Positions 24,875 to 33,725 of a DNA stretch of 64,000 nucleotides are shown piece by piece. Position 1 is the first letter of the stretch. Every line of letters begins with the position of its first letter. The notes beneath the pieces were generated by a model. That model made no database searches. It saw nothing but the letters and a program-made list of their open reading frames with translations, and had not been told where the DNA came from. Location of the stretch: contig JASGJG010000032.1 in the NCBI GenBank assembly GCA_049840835.1, positions 1 to 64,000 of the forward strand, given 5' to 3'. Position numbers and translations under genes: made by a program. This DNA is from JANLTX01 sp049840835 (GTDB lineage: Bacteria > Armatimonadota > Armatimonadia > Armatimonadales > Armatimonadaceae).

Positions 24875-26332
24875 GTGGTTCCCGATAGATCGTCCGTCGT
24901 AGTCGTTCCTCCATCAGAGCAAGTTGAATCTATAAAGCGCCTACTGCCCTGGCTGGTCGCCGTAGCCTTTTTCATGGAGGCGCTCGACACCACCATTCTT
25001 AATACCGCTGTGCCCGCTATTGCGAAAGAGCTTGGGGTCAGTCCGCTCAGTATGAAGGCGGTGCTCTCCAGTTACACCCTGAGTCTGGCGGTATTCATTC
25101 CTATCAGTGGCTGGATGGCGGATCGCTTCGGCACTCGCCGTGTATTCTCGGCGGCAATCGGTCTATTCACGCTCGGCTCCCTTCTTTGTGGCCTCTCCAG
25201 CAATATCCATGTGCTTGTGGCGTGCCGGATTCTACAGGGATGTGGCGGCGCGATGATGCTGCCGGTGGGCCGCCTGACCATGGTGCGAACATTCCCCAAG
25301 TCCGAGCTGGTGCGTGCCATGAGCTTCGTAGCAATACCGGGAATGATCGGCCCTATGATCGGGCCACTGGTTGGCGGGCTTATCGTCGCTTATTTCCATT
25401 GGCGAGTCGCTTTCTTTGTCAATCTCCCTATCGGCCTGCTCGGCCTATATCTGATCTACCGATATCTTCCGGACTATCGCACGCCTGAATCTAAGCCTCT
25501 CGATGTCCCTGGATTCCTGCTCTTCGGCAGCGGTATCGCCCTGCTGTCCTACGTGCTTGAGGTCTTCGGAGAGCACACTCTGAGTTCTGGAGCCATGCTT
25601 GGGCTACTCATCGTCGCTGTGTTCTGCCTTACGGGTTATGGCCTGCGGGCCGCACGCATCCCTTTCCCATTACTTCGGCTGGAGCTTTTCCGTATCCGGA
25701 CCTTTCGCTCCTCGGTTATGGGGAGCTTTTTTACGCGCCTCGGCATTGGCGGGATTCCGTTTTTGCTACCCCTTATGTATCAAACAGGGCTGGGATATTC
25801 GCCCGTTCAATCAGGGCTTTTCCTGATGCCCCAGGCGCTCGCGGGTATCAGCCTGAAGATGACAATGCCGCATATTCTGCGCTACTTCGGCTACCGGCGG
25901 ATACTTATCTCCAACACGGTGATTCTGGGCGCGATGATACTACTTTTCGCGACTATCGGCGCTGGAACACCGGCCTGGCTGATTCTCATCCAGGCGTTCG
26001 TTTTCGGATTCTTCAGCTCGCTCCAGTACACCAGCATGAACACGCTGGCCTATGCCGATGTGACGGAAGAGCAGACCAGCAGCGCCAGCACGATAGCGAG
26101 CACCATGCAGCAGATGTCTGTCAGCTTCGGTGTAGCGGTTGCCTCACTTACCACAGCGTTTTTCGTCCCGCACAGGTTGCATACCACCACACCGGAGATG
26201 ATTCAGGGTATCCACAAGGCCTTTATGGTTCTGGGAGGACTGACCATACTCTCTACGCTGATTTTCCGCGAGCTGAAGGGCAACGATGGCGATGCGGTCA
26301 GTCAGCACAACACCATGGAAGAAGGCGAGTAA
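24875..26332 (+). CDS. DHA2-family (EmrB/QacA) MFS exporter
   Basis: 485 residues, about 14 helices. Family signatures are 'FMEALDTTILNTAVPAIAKE' in helix 1, 'GWMADRFGTRRVF' (motif A) and 'RILQGCGGAMMLPVGR' (motif B); the antiporter motif C is 'GPMIGPLVGGLIV'. It probably exports drugs or small metabolites with proton exchange. The start is GTG 24875. It leads a rightward cassette: an FAD oxidase 63 bp downstream and a methyltransferase after that. Confidence 0.92.
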   Translation: MVPDRSSVVVVPPSEQVESIKRLLPWLVAVAFFMEALDTTILNTAVPAIAKELGVSPLSMKAVLSSYTLSLAVFIPISGWMADRFGTRRVFSAAIGLFTLGSLLCGLSSNIHVLVACRILQGCGGAMMLPVGRLTMVRTFPKSELVRAMSFVAIPGMIGPMIGPLVGGLIVAYFHWRVAFFVNLPIGLLGLYLIYRYLPDYRTPESKPLDVPGFLLFGSGIALLSYVLEVFGEHTLSSGAMLGLLIVAVFCLTGYGLRAARIPFPLLRLELFRIRTFRSSVMGSFFTRLGIGGIPFLLPLMYQTGLGYSPVQSGLFLMPQALAGISLKMTMPHILRYFGYRRILISNTVILGAMILLFATIGAGTPAWLILIQAFVFGFFSSLQYTSMNTLAYADVTEEQTSSASTIASTMQQMSVSFGVAVASLTTAFFVPHRLHTTTPEMIQGIHKAFMVLGGLTILSTLIFRELKGNDGDAVSQHNTMEEGE

Positions 26333-26395
26333 CGCCCCGCCAAGTTGGGACCTTGGCCCTATGCGCTCCTATGTGGCAAACCCGTAGGATGTCCT

Positions 26396-27808
26396 ATGGC
26401 CACCGTCGTCAACGATATTCACGGTCAGCTTAACCGAACTACGGTTGCCCGTATCGCTCAGCCCGATTCGCTGGACGCCCTGCGTCGCTTACTGGATAGA
26501 GCACAGCGTGAGAATCAGTCTGTTGCGCTGTGTGGCGGGCGACATGCCATGGGTGGGCAACAATTCGCGACGGACGGGCTGCTTGTGGATACCCGCCGAC
26601 TGAACCAGGTACGCGAGTTCGATGATGCACAGGGCACTATCACTGTTGGGGCCGGAATCCAGTGGCCGGAGCTGATCCGCTGGCTTCTGAAGGCGCAGGA
26701 GGGGACACGAGGGCAGACCTGGAGTATTGCGCAGAAGCAGACCGGCGCGGATCGTATGAGCCTTGGCGGCTCCCTGAGCGCGAACACTCACGGGCGCGGC
26801 CTTGCGATGCCCCCACTGGTGGGAGATATCGAATCGTTCACACTTATGGACGCCGCTGGTGACCTGCGCCGATGTAGCCGCGAGGAGAACCCTGAGCTAT
26901 TCGCTTTAGCTATCGGGGGTTACGGCATGCTGGGAATCGTAACCGAGGTAACTCTGCGGCTCGCCCCACGCCGCCTTCTGGAGCGAGTTGTGAAGGTAAT
27001 CGAGGTAGATGAGGTTATGGACGCCTTCGCGGAGCGTATTTCGCAAGGGTATCTCTTCGGCGACTTCCAGTACATGACCGATGAGCGCTCCGAGGGCTAC
27101 TTTCGCCGGGGAGTATTCTCTTGCTACCGCCCCGTGTCTGACTCCGACCAGGGAAAAACTCCTGCCGCGCCGAAGCAGCTCTCGCGCAATAGATGGGCCG
27201 AGCTACTGTATTCCGCCCACTTTAACAAAGCCCATGCCTTCCAGGTCTATGCCGACTACTACCTCTCCACGAATGGGGACCGCTACTGGTCAGACACGCA
27301 CCAACTCACCGCGTATATCGATGATTATCACCACGATATCGACCGCAGACGCGGCGCCGCAGACCCCGCCAGCGAGGTTATCACGGAGATCTTCGTGCCA
27401 CGTGACCGCCTGGTGGATTTTCTTGAGGAAGTCAGCGCCGACTTCCGCGCGAATGCCGTGAATGTAATCTATGGCACCGTCCGACTGGTGGAGCCAGACA
27501 CCGAGACGTTCCTTCCATGGGCACGCCAGGCATATGTGGGTGTCATCTTCAATCTCCACACAGTCCATACTCCCGAAGGCATCGACCACTCCGCCCGTGC
27601 CTTCCGGCGCCTAATTGACTACGGCATCGCGCGTGGTGGTAGCTACTATCTCACCTACCACCGATTCGCTACCCGAGCCCAGGTAGAAGCCTGCTATCCC
27701 CACTTCTCAGATTACCTGCGCTTGAAGCGGATTTATGATCCTCAGGAGCGCTTCCAGAGCGATTGGTACCGCCACTACAAGAGTTTATTTGAAACAGGAG
27801 ACACCTAG
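26396..27808 (+). CDS. FAD-linked oxidase (PCMH/vanillyl-alcohol oxidase superfamily)
   Basis: About 470 residues from ATG 26396 (AGGA six bases upstream); the earlier in-frame ATG at 26345 lacks an SD and adds unlike sequence. The N-terminal FAD-binding domain shows 'SVALCGGRHAMGGQQFATDG', 'TVGAGIQWPELIRWL', 'SLGGSLSANTHGRG' and 'IGGYGMLGIVTEVTLRL'. The C-terminal cap ends 'RLKRIYDPQERFQSDW', as in D-lactate/aldonolactone-type oxidases. The substrate is unknown; the neighbours suggest a small-molecule tailoring role. Confidence 0.88.
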   Translation: MATVVNDIHGQLNRTTVARIAQPDSLDALRRLLDRAQRENQSVALCGGRHAMGGQQFATDGLLVDTRRLNQVREFDDAQGTITVGAGIQWPELIRWLLKAQEGTRGQTWSIAQKQTGADRMSLGGSLSANTHGRGLAMPPLVGDIESFTLMDAAGDLRRCSREENPELFALAIGGYGMLGIVTEVTLRLAPRRLLERVVKVIEVDEVMDAFAERISQGYLFGDFQYMTDERSEGYFRRGVFSCYRPVSDSDQGKTPAAPKQLSRNRWAELLYSAHFNKAHAFQVYADYYLSTNGDRYWSDTHQLTAYIDDYHHDIDRRRGAADPASEVITEIFVPRDRLVDFLEEVSADFRANAVNVIYGTVRLVEPDTETFLPWARQAYVGVIFNLHTVHTPEGIDHSARAFRRLIDYGIARGGSYYLTYHRFATRAQVEACYPHFSDYLRLKRIYDPQERFQSDWYRHYKSLFETGDT

Positions 27809-27810
27809 CC

Positions 27811-28695
27811 ATGCGCCCGAATACTCCCAGCGCCACAGCCCGCATGGTCGCCCGCGGGGTTGTGTATATCGCTACCGACCCACTCTGGCGGCATCTGGTA
27901 CCGCCGGAGATGGCAACACTGACTCGCACGCTGCTAGCCGTGTGCTCCCCCACTGAGCGCCGCTGGCTCGCTATGCAGGGACGCCCCGTTGTTCGTGGGC
28001 TGATCGCCTTCACGGAGCAGCTAACGGTTCCGGGCATTCTGTGCCACTATGTTCTGCGCAAACTCTACCTGGATGCCGCTACGGAAAAGGCTCTGCAAGA
28101 TGGCTTCCGGCAGGTCGTGATTCTGGGAGCGGGCCTGGATACACTCGCTCTGCGCCTGCATCAAACGTACCCAGATGTCTCCTTTATCGAGGTGGACCAC
28201 CCGGCGACGCAGCAGTGTAAGCGGGCTATCATTCCCGCCGACCAGCCCAACCTGCATCTGATCGCCGCCGACCTGGGGCATGCTAACCTTTCTGCCGTTC
28301 TCTCCAACTGCTCGGCTTTTAATTTCGGCGACGATACTCTCTTTTTAGCCGAAGGCCTACTCATGTACCTTTCCCCGTGGCAGGTACGGACTCTCCTCAG
28401 CAACGTCCGGGACGCAGTACTACCTAGTGCCCGCTGTCGCCTCGGCTTTACCTATGTAGAGCCCTATTTAGACGGTCACCCGGATTTTACTTACGCCACT
28501 CGCGCCCTCCGGCTATGGCTGCAGTGGCGCGGCGAGCCGTTCCGCTGGGGCATCTACCGTGACCAGCTCCCATCCCTGCTCGCACGTCATGGCTTCACCC
28601 TACGCGCTACTGCTACCCCGGAAGAACTCAGAGAGCCCTACCAGTCCCCGCCTCATGTCAATGGCGACAGTATCTGCCTCGCCGACAGAAACTAA
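27811..28695 (+). CDS. Class I SAM methyltransferase, leucine-carboxyl-methyltransferase family
   Basis: 294 residues, 2 nt after the oxidase stop. The SAM-binding motif 'QVVILGAGLDTLALRL' followed by 'VSFIEVDHPATQQCKR', and 'DDTLFLAEGLLMYLSPWQV', are characteristic of the LCM/PpmA family, which methylates carboxylates or polyketide-like products. The C-terminus ('EPFRWGIYRDQLPSLLARHG') fits. Co-transcription with an FAD oxidase and an exporter suggests a short tailoring-and-export pathway. The terminator at 28697-28724 follows. Confidence 0.9.
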   Translation: MRPNTPSATARMVARGVVYIATDPLWRHLVPPEMATLTRTLLAVCSPTERRWLAMQGRPVVRGLIAFTEQLTVPGILCHYVLRKLYLDAATEKALQDGFRQVVILGAGLDTLALRLHQTYPDVSFIEVDHPATQQCKRAIIPADQPNLHLIAADLGHANLSAVLSNCSAFNFGDDTLFLAEGLLMYLSPWQVRTLLSNVRDAVLPSARCRLGFTYVEPYLDGHPDFTYATRALRLWLQWRGEPFRWGIYRDQLPSLLARHGFTLRATATPEELREPYQSPPHVNGDSICLADRN

Positions 28696-28696
28696 A

Positions 28697-28724
28697 AAAG
28701 CCCCCTGGAATCCAGAGGGCTTTC
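28697..28724. terminator. Bidirectional terminator
   Basis: An AAGCCC...CTGGA / TCCAG...GGGCTT stem with A- and T-runs on both sides, between the convergent methyltransferase and subtilase genes. Confidence 0.85.
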
Positions 28725-28743
28725 TAGAAGAGTACTTCTTCGC

Positions 28744-30411
28744 TTAGTCAGGAAGCAAGCGCGGGAGGGCGATGATATCCGTAAGGCGGCTGAGCAGGTT
28801 GTCCAGCCAGAAGGAAGAGCTCCAGATACTGGACGATCCCCAGATGGCTTTGGTCCCCCAGATAGACTCTGTACCCCAGATGGCCTTAGTGCCCCAGATA
28901 GCCTTGGTACCGGCGACATCCCCATCTAACAGAAATGTCAGGGAGCTGCCATCGGTGCCACGTTCCAGAGTCGGGCTGAGAGCATAGGTTGTAGGCACAA
29001 CGGTATTGTTCAGCGCTGCCGGGATATTCAGGTAGCCCGCACCAAAGGTACAGGGATCTAGCTGACCGTCGGCGCCGCGCCACTTATCGGCGCTCAGCAT
29101 CAGTCGGGCTTTCACCGTATCCGGTGTCAGCGTAGGGCGAGCCTGCAGAAGCAGAGCCACGGCGCCGGAGACCACCGGAGCGGCCATGGACGTTCCAGAG
29201 AGCTGGAAGTAGCTGGACGTAGCGAACAGCCCCGGACTGCGCATGTAGCTGGATGGCGGCACGATGTTCATCGGGCCGGTCAACTCCAGCGTGCTGAGCG
29301 GGCGGCGTAGCGAGATAACCGCGTTGCCCGGCGCGACGATATCGGGCTTGACCACATAGTCCAACCGGCTGGGTCCACGCCCAGAGTAGGTAGCGATGCG
29401 GTCCTGAGGACGAGCCGCGCCAGCTTTCATAGACCCTACAGTAATGACATAGGGATCGTTGCCGGGGCTGGTTACCGAGCCATAGGCCGCGCCATAGCCT
29501 TCGTTGTCCGCAGTGCGATAGAGAGGCAGCGCCGACTTCCGGCCATCGTTGCCCGCCGCGCAGACCACCACTACCCCGGCTTTCCAGGCTTTCTCCACGG
29601 CCTGGCAAAGCGGGTCAGTCTCGTAAGACTCCCCAACAGCATGCCCGAGCGATAGGTTGAGAACCCGGATGTTGTAGGCATTCCGATTCTTAATCACCCA
29701 GTCGATACCAGCCAGCACAGACTCGGTATCACCGCTTCCCAGCCCGTCTAAAACACGGACACTGACTAACTTGCTCTGTGGCGCAATTCCGGTGAATGTC
29801 TTTGTGTAAGCGGGACCGGTAGACGATGCCCCGTTTCCGGCGATGATTCCCGCCACATGGGTGCCATGCCCATACTGGTCAGCAAACAGGCTCCAGGAGC
29901 GCACAAAGTCCACCTGACCGATAACGCGGCTGTCATTGGTCTGAGGATCATTCAGGTCTGGATGGGAGGCTATGCCGCTATCCAGCACCGCCACCGTGAC
30001 ACCTTTACCGGTTACCCCATAGCTTTGCGCGGCGGTGTTCGCCCCCGTAGCGCCCACGGTAAAGGCATCGAACTTGTGTACTTTTATGTTTGCCGAGAGG
30101 CGGCTCACACAGGGTAGTGCCGCCAGACTTCCCAGATTCTGGCGCGGCATTTGAACCACTACGGAGTCGATAAATGGCAATGAACGACCAAAAGTGCCGC
30201 CCAATTTCTCTATAGCCGCGCGATCAGCTCCGGTCAGCGGCTTCGTGTACTTCAAAATCAGGGAAACCGGCTCTTTAGAGTCCGAATCTCGAATCATTTG
30301 AGTAAGGAAGAGATCGCACTTCGCCACTGGCTTCACTGGAGCGGCGAACAACGGGCCTGCCACGGACATCAGGGCTAACGAAGATAGCAGGAAATTCTTA
30401 CTCTTTTGCAT
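28744..30411 (-). CDS. Secreted subtilisin-like serine protease (S8) with hexapeptide-repeat tail
   Basis: 555 residues. Signal peptide ('LLSSLALMSVAGPLFA'), an inhibitor-I9-like prodomain (about 30-115, 'GGTFGRSLPFIDSVVVQMP'), then the subtilase domain with Asp ('VAVLDSGIASHPDL'), His ('GHGTHVAGIIAGNG'), oxyanion Asn ('VVVCAAGNDG') and Ser ('LSGTSMAAPVVSGAVAL'). The C-terminus near residues 498-530 holds at least four tandem copies of GT(K/E)(A/S)IW plus degenerate GSSSIW and SSSFW. The tail may anchor or cap the protein; its role is not known to me. Confidence 0.93.
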   Translation of the reverse strand: MQKSKNFLLSSLALMSVAGPLFAAPVKPVAKCDLFLTQMIRDSDSKEPVSLILKYTKPLTGADRAAIEKLGGTFGRSLPFIDSVVVQMPRQNLGSLAALPCVSRLSANIKVHKFDAFTVGATGANTAAQSYGVTGKGVTVAVLDSGIASHPDLNDPQTNDSRVIGQVDFVRSWSLFADQYGHGTHVAGIIAGNGASSTGPAYTKTFTGIAPQSKLVSVRVLDGLGSGDTESVLAGIDWVIKNRNAYNIRVLNLSLGHAVGESYETDPLCQAVEKAWKAGVVVVCAAGNDGRKSALPLYRTADNEGYGAAYGSVTSPGNDPYVITVGSMKAGAARPQDRIATYSGRGPSRLDYVVKPDIVAPGNAVISLRRPLSTLELTGPMNIVPPSSYMRSPGLFATSSYFQLSGTSMAAPVVSGAVALLLQARPTLTPDTVKARLMLSADKWRGADGQLDPCTFGAGYLNIPAALNNTVVPTTYALSPTLERGTDGSSLTFLLDGDVAGTKAIWGTKAIWGTESIWGTKAIWGSSSIWSSSFWLDNLLSRLTDIIALPRLLPD

Positions 30412-30469
30412 ACCGTTTCAATCATTGGTATGCGAAAGATTTTAAGATTAATGGTATTTTAAACAGTAA

Positions 30470-31828
30470 TTAAGCGGCAAGTTTCTGTTGCGGAGGCAAA
30501 TCGGGGATTTCCAGGCCATCGCGCTCCATCTCTGCCAGAGTGTTATCAATCACATCCAGAAACGCAGTTACAATCTCGGCATCGAAGTGGGTGCCAGAGC
30601 AACGAGCAATCTCCGCAGCGGCCTTCTCATGGGGCCAGGCGCTCCGATAGGCTCGGTTCGTGGTCAATGCATCATAGACATCGGCAACAGCGAGTATGCG
30701 TGCCTGCAGGGGAATATCTTCCCCACTCAAGCCCGCCGGGTAACCACTACCATCCCACTTTTCATGGTGGTGCTTCACGCCGGGCAAGACTGGCCAGGGA
30801 AAGTTTACCGGCTCTAGAATCGCCGCGCCTATCTCCGGGTGCTGCTTTATCTTGTCGAACTCTTCATCGGTTAGCCGCCCCGGCTTGAGCAGTACGCTAT
30901 CGGGCACACCCAGTTTCCCGATATCGTGTAGGAGTGCGCTAGTACGAAGCCCTTCTAGCTCGTTACCAACAATGTTCATTCGGTTGGCAATGGCCGTGGC
31001 GTAGCGTTGCACCCGCAAAATGTGCCGGTGGGTATAGGGGTCCTTGGCATCTACTGCCAGCGCCAAACTCTGAATCACGGAGAGGTAGAGGTCTGCACGC
31101 CGCTCGGAGGCAATTCGGACTTCTTCAATGCGCTGCACCCTATCCTGAAAGCTCTGATAGACCATCCAGGAAGCTGGAGCCGCCAGCAATAGAACTGTGA
31201 TAAGTCGCTCGCCAAACATGATAATGGCCAGCGCCGCTGTGGCCGCACTGGCGAGAAAGTTCACAAGCGAGAAGGCGAAGTCACGCCGCCAGATCTGCCA
31301 GGGCGACTCCTGCAGCGCCAGCGCCACTATGGTGGCCACCCCGAGCGTGTTGGTCAAAAAGTAAGCACAGGCCGCTCCGAAGACCGAAACAAACGACTGG
31401 GGAAAGCTCAGGGTTAGCTCGCCACCATTGAGCCAGATAAAGCACATACTGGAAGCCCAGCACTCCAGCATGGTCAGGCAGACATTGAAGATTATCTGGT
31501 GTCCCTGCTGGCGCTTCGGGAATAGGCAACTGGCCAGACAACTGGCGCTGGCCACCACTAGCATAGAGACCGGCCCACAGAAAAACAGGGCGATAAAACT
31601 GACTGTGGTGCCGATAGACATGGCACTCTCGCCCTCGGCTCCCTGCCGTCGGAACAGCACAATCTTGCGGCTACCCAGAAAAAGTGCCAGTGCGATGAGT
31701 AGCAGATACTCCCAGGGGCGCTGTGCTCCTTCAGGCATTCCCCTTCCCGGCAGATAAACGGTCAATAAAACGGCGTCTAAGACTACCGCCGCAAAGAATA
31801 TCTGTGCACCTACGGGAAGCGACTTCAC
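30470..31828 (-). CDS. Membrane-bound HD-GYP-domain protein (cyclic-di-GMP phosphodiesterase candidate)
   Basis: 452 residues. About seven to eight hydrophobic segments fill residues 1-230, forming a MASE-like sensor. The HD-GYP domain covers about 245-430: 'YTHRHILRVQRYATAIA', 'LHDIGKLGVPDSVLLKPG', 'HHHEKWDGSGYPAGLSGEDI' and 'ILAVADVYDALTTNRAYR'. All metal and GYP residues are present, so c-di-GMP hydrolysis is likely. It follows aroC on the same strand with a 44-bp gap. Confidence 0.92.
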   Translation of the reverse strand: MKSLPVGAQIFFAAVVLDAVLLTVYLPGRGMPEGAQRPWEYLLLIALALFLGSRKIVLFRRQGAEGESAMSIGTTVSFIALFFCGPVSMLVVASASCLASCLFPKRQQGHQIIFNVCLTMLECWASSMCFIWLNGGELTLSFPQSFVSVFGAACAYFLTNTLGVATIVALALQESPWQIWRRDFAFSLVNFLASAATAALAIIMFGERLITVLLLAAPASWMVYQSFQDRVQRIEEVRIASERRADLYLSVIQSLALAVDAKDPYTHRHILRVQRYATAIANRMNIVGNELEGLRTSALLHDIGKLGVPDSVLLKPGRLTDEEFDKIKQHPEIGAAILEPVNFPWPVLPGVKHHHEKWDGSGYPAGLSGEDIPLQARILAVADVYDALTTNRAYRSAWPHEKAAAEIARCSGTHFDAEIVTAFLDVIDNTLAEMERDGLEIPDLPPQQKLAA

Positions 31829-31872
31829 AGACTTCTATTCGGTAAAAAACAATTAAAATTGCAGGCGTGTTG

Positions 31873-32973
31873 CTAGTAAGTATTACTGCTGATTGGTGCC
31901 GTGGCCCGCTGGCGCAGGGCGTGGTCAGCCAGTACTAGCGCGACCATGGCTTCTACTCCTGCTACTGCACGCGGTAGAACACAGGGATCGTGGCGGCCTT
32001 TTGCCTGAAAGACAGTCGATTCGCCGGTTATTGTTACGGTTTCCTGAGCGGCATGGATGGTGGCGGTGGGTTTGAAGCCTACCCGAAGAACGATGTCCTC
32101 GCCGTTAGAAATACCGCCCTGGATTCCGCCGGAGTGGTTGGTCTTTGTGCGCACTCGCCCATCGCGTGTTTCAAAAGCATCGTTGTGGGTGGTGCCCCGT
32201 AGTGTTGTTGCGGCGAACCCCTCACCTATCTCGAAGCCGCGAGTCGCAGGGAGTGACATCAGGGCATGGGCCAGGTCGGCGGTGAGCTTATCAAAGACCG
32301 GTTCCCCCCAGCCTGCGGGAACGTTTCGAGCCACCAGCTCCACGATCCCCCCGAGAGAGTCACCGTCTTTGCGGGCTTGTTCAATGGCTGCGACCATCTG
32401 CTCGGCGACTACTGGATCGGGGCAACGGGTGGGGTTCGCCTCCACGTCGGCCTCGGAAACCGTGCTCTGGTCTATTTGACCGCGCAGGTCGGCAATCTGG
32501 AGTACATAGCCAACCAGCTCTACTCCATACGCTATGTGGAGAAATTGCTGTGCCACGGCGCCTGCGGCCACACGCCCTACGGCCTCACGGTAACTGGCCC
32601 GCCCACCGCCGCGCCAGTCTCGCATGCCATACTTCGCCTCATAGGTGAAATCCGCATGGCTGGGCCGGTAGAGGTCTTTCAGTTCGGAATAGTCTTTGCT
32701 GCGTTGGTCTTCGTTGCGAACCAGTAGACCGATGGGTGTCCCCATGGTCTTCCCTTCAAAGACGCCGGAGAGGATTTCTACGGTATCTCCCTCGCGGCGC
32801 TGGGTTGTCAATTTGCTCTGGCCGGGGCGGCGCTTATCCAGCTCTTTCTGGATAATCTCCTCGCTAAGGGGAATACCGGGCGGACAGCCCTCTACGATAC
32901 ACCCGACCCCAATTCCGTGGGACTCCCCGAACGTGCTGGTGCGAAAGAGAGTGCCGAAACTACTGCCTGCCAT
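31873..32973 (-). CDS. aroC: Chorismate synthase
   Basis: 366 residues. It converts EPSP to chorismate with reduced FMN, the last step of the shikimate pathway. Motifs are 'TFGESHGIGVGCIVEGCPPG', 'DKRRPGQSKLTTQRREGD', 'DYSELKDLYRPSHADFTYEA', 'DWRGGGRASYREAVGRVAAG', and near the end 'NHSGGIQGGISNGEDI' and 'KGRHDPCVLPRAV'. Its start codon abuts the divergent reading frame (CATATG), and a TATGAT box on the minus strand lies nine bases upstream. Confidence 0.97.
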   Translation of the reverse strand: MAGSSFGTLFRTSTFGESHGIGVGCIVEGCPPGIPLSEEIIQKELDKRRPGQSKLTTQRREGDTVEILSGVFEGKTMGTPIGLLVRNEDQRSKDYSELKDLYRPSHADFTYEAKYGMRDWRGGGRASYREAVGRVAAGAVAQQFLHIAYGVELVGYVLQIADLRGQIDQSTVSEADVEANPTRCPDPVVAEQMVAAIEQARKDGDSLGGIVELVARNVPAGWGEPVFDKLTADLAHALMSLPATRGFEIGEGFAATTLRGTTHNDAFETRDGRVRTKTNHSGGIQGGISNGEDIVLRVGFKPTATIHAAQETVTITGESTVFQAKGRHDPCVLPRAVAGVEAMVALVLADHALRQRATAPISSNTY

Positions 32974-32981
32974 ATGTCTGC

Positions 32982-32988
32982 TATCATA
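32982..32988. promoter_or_regulatory. Overlapping divergent -10 boxes for aroC and the dioxygenase gene
   Basis: The heptamer TATCATA reads TATCAT on the plus strand (seven bases before ATG 32995) and TATGAT on the minus strand (nine bases before aroC ATG 32973). The two start codons are only about 20 bp apart, so both transcripts would be leaderless or nearly so and would share one -10 region. Confidence 0.55.
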
Positions 32989-32994
32989 TCGCCA

Positions 32995-33663
32995 ATGAGT
33001 CTGGAGACCGATGGGTTCCTTCTGATTCCCGGTGTGCTGCCCGAGGCCATCTGCGATGCCCTGACGGACGCCCTGGAATCCGAGGGGGGCTCTGCACCAT
33101 CACAGCGTGCGGGTGCCGTCTATGCTCGACGTAACCTGGCTACACGTCCGGCAGTAACTGCTCTTGCCTCCAGCCCGGAGATAAACGCCCTGTTGCCAAA
33201 ACCATTACGTGTGGTGCGTGCGATTCTTTTCGATAAAGTCCCCGGTGCGAACTGGCCCGTGCCCTGGCACCAGGACCTTTCCGTTATCGTGCGAGAGCGT
33301 GTGGAGCTTCCGGGTTGGGGCCCGTGGAGTATCAAAGCGGGCAGTAACCATGTGCAGCCGCCCGCGTTATACCTGGAAAAGATGCTGGCACTCCGGCTAC
33401 ATTTATATGACTGCCCAATCGAAAACGGGGCATTGAAAGTTCTACCGGGCACCCACCTGAAGGGGCGAATCTCAGCCCCCGAGATTCCTAAACTTCGGGC
33501 GCAGATACCTGAGCAACTCTGCCCGGCACGCAAGGGCGACGTACTCCTTATGCGCCCGCTTCTGCTCCATGCGTCCTCTCCGGCGACCACACCCAGCCAC
33601 CGCCGTGTACTGCATTTAGAGCTTGCTCCAGAGGATTTACTTCCTGCTCCGCTCACCTGGTAA
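32995..33663 (+). CDS. Phytanoyl-CoA dioxygenase (PhyH)-family protein
   Basis: About 222 residues from ATG 32995. PhyH-type Fe(II)/2-oxoglutarate fold: 'TDGFLLIPGVLPEAICDALT' at the N-terminus, the HxD pair in 'PWHQDLSVIVRERVE', 'CPIENGALKVLPGTH' and the distal His in 'LLMRPLLLHASSP', followed by 'HRRVLHLEL'. It is probably an oxygenase on a small molecule, with unknown substrate. Earlier in-frame starts (32917, 32974) would run into or abut aroC; the -10 box at 32982-32987 favours 32995. Confidence 0.88.
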   Translation: MSLETDGFLLIPGVLPEAICDALTDALESEGGSAPSQRAGAVYARRNLATRPAVTALASSPEINALLPKPLRVVRAILFDKVPGANWPVPWHQDLSVIVRERVELPGWGPWSIKAGSNHVQPPALYLEKMLALRLHLYDCPIENGALKVLPGTHLKGRISAPEIPKLRAQIPEQLCPARKGDVLLMRPLLLHASSPATTPSHRRVLHLELAPEDLLPAPLTW

Positions 33664-33725
33664 AAAAAAGTTTCGCCAGAAACCGTAAGAGAATCGTCTT
33701 CTTAACGAACAAGGAAGTAAGAGTC

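Noticed and set aside
26345..26395. Upstream start of the FAD oxidase
   Set aside because: Adds 17 residues unlike the family and has no Shine-Dalgarno; ATG 26396 is better.
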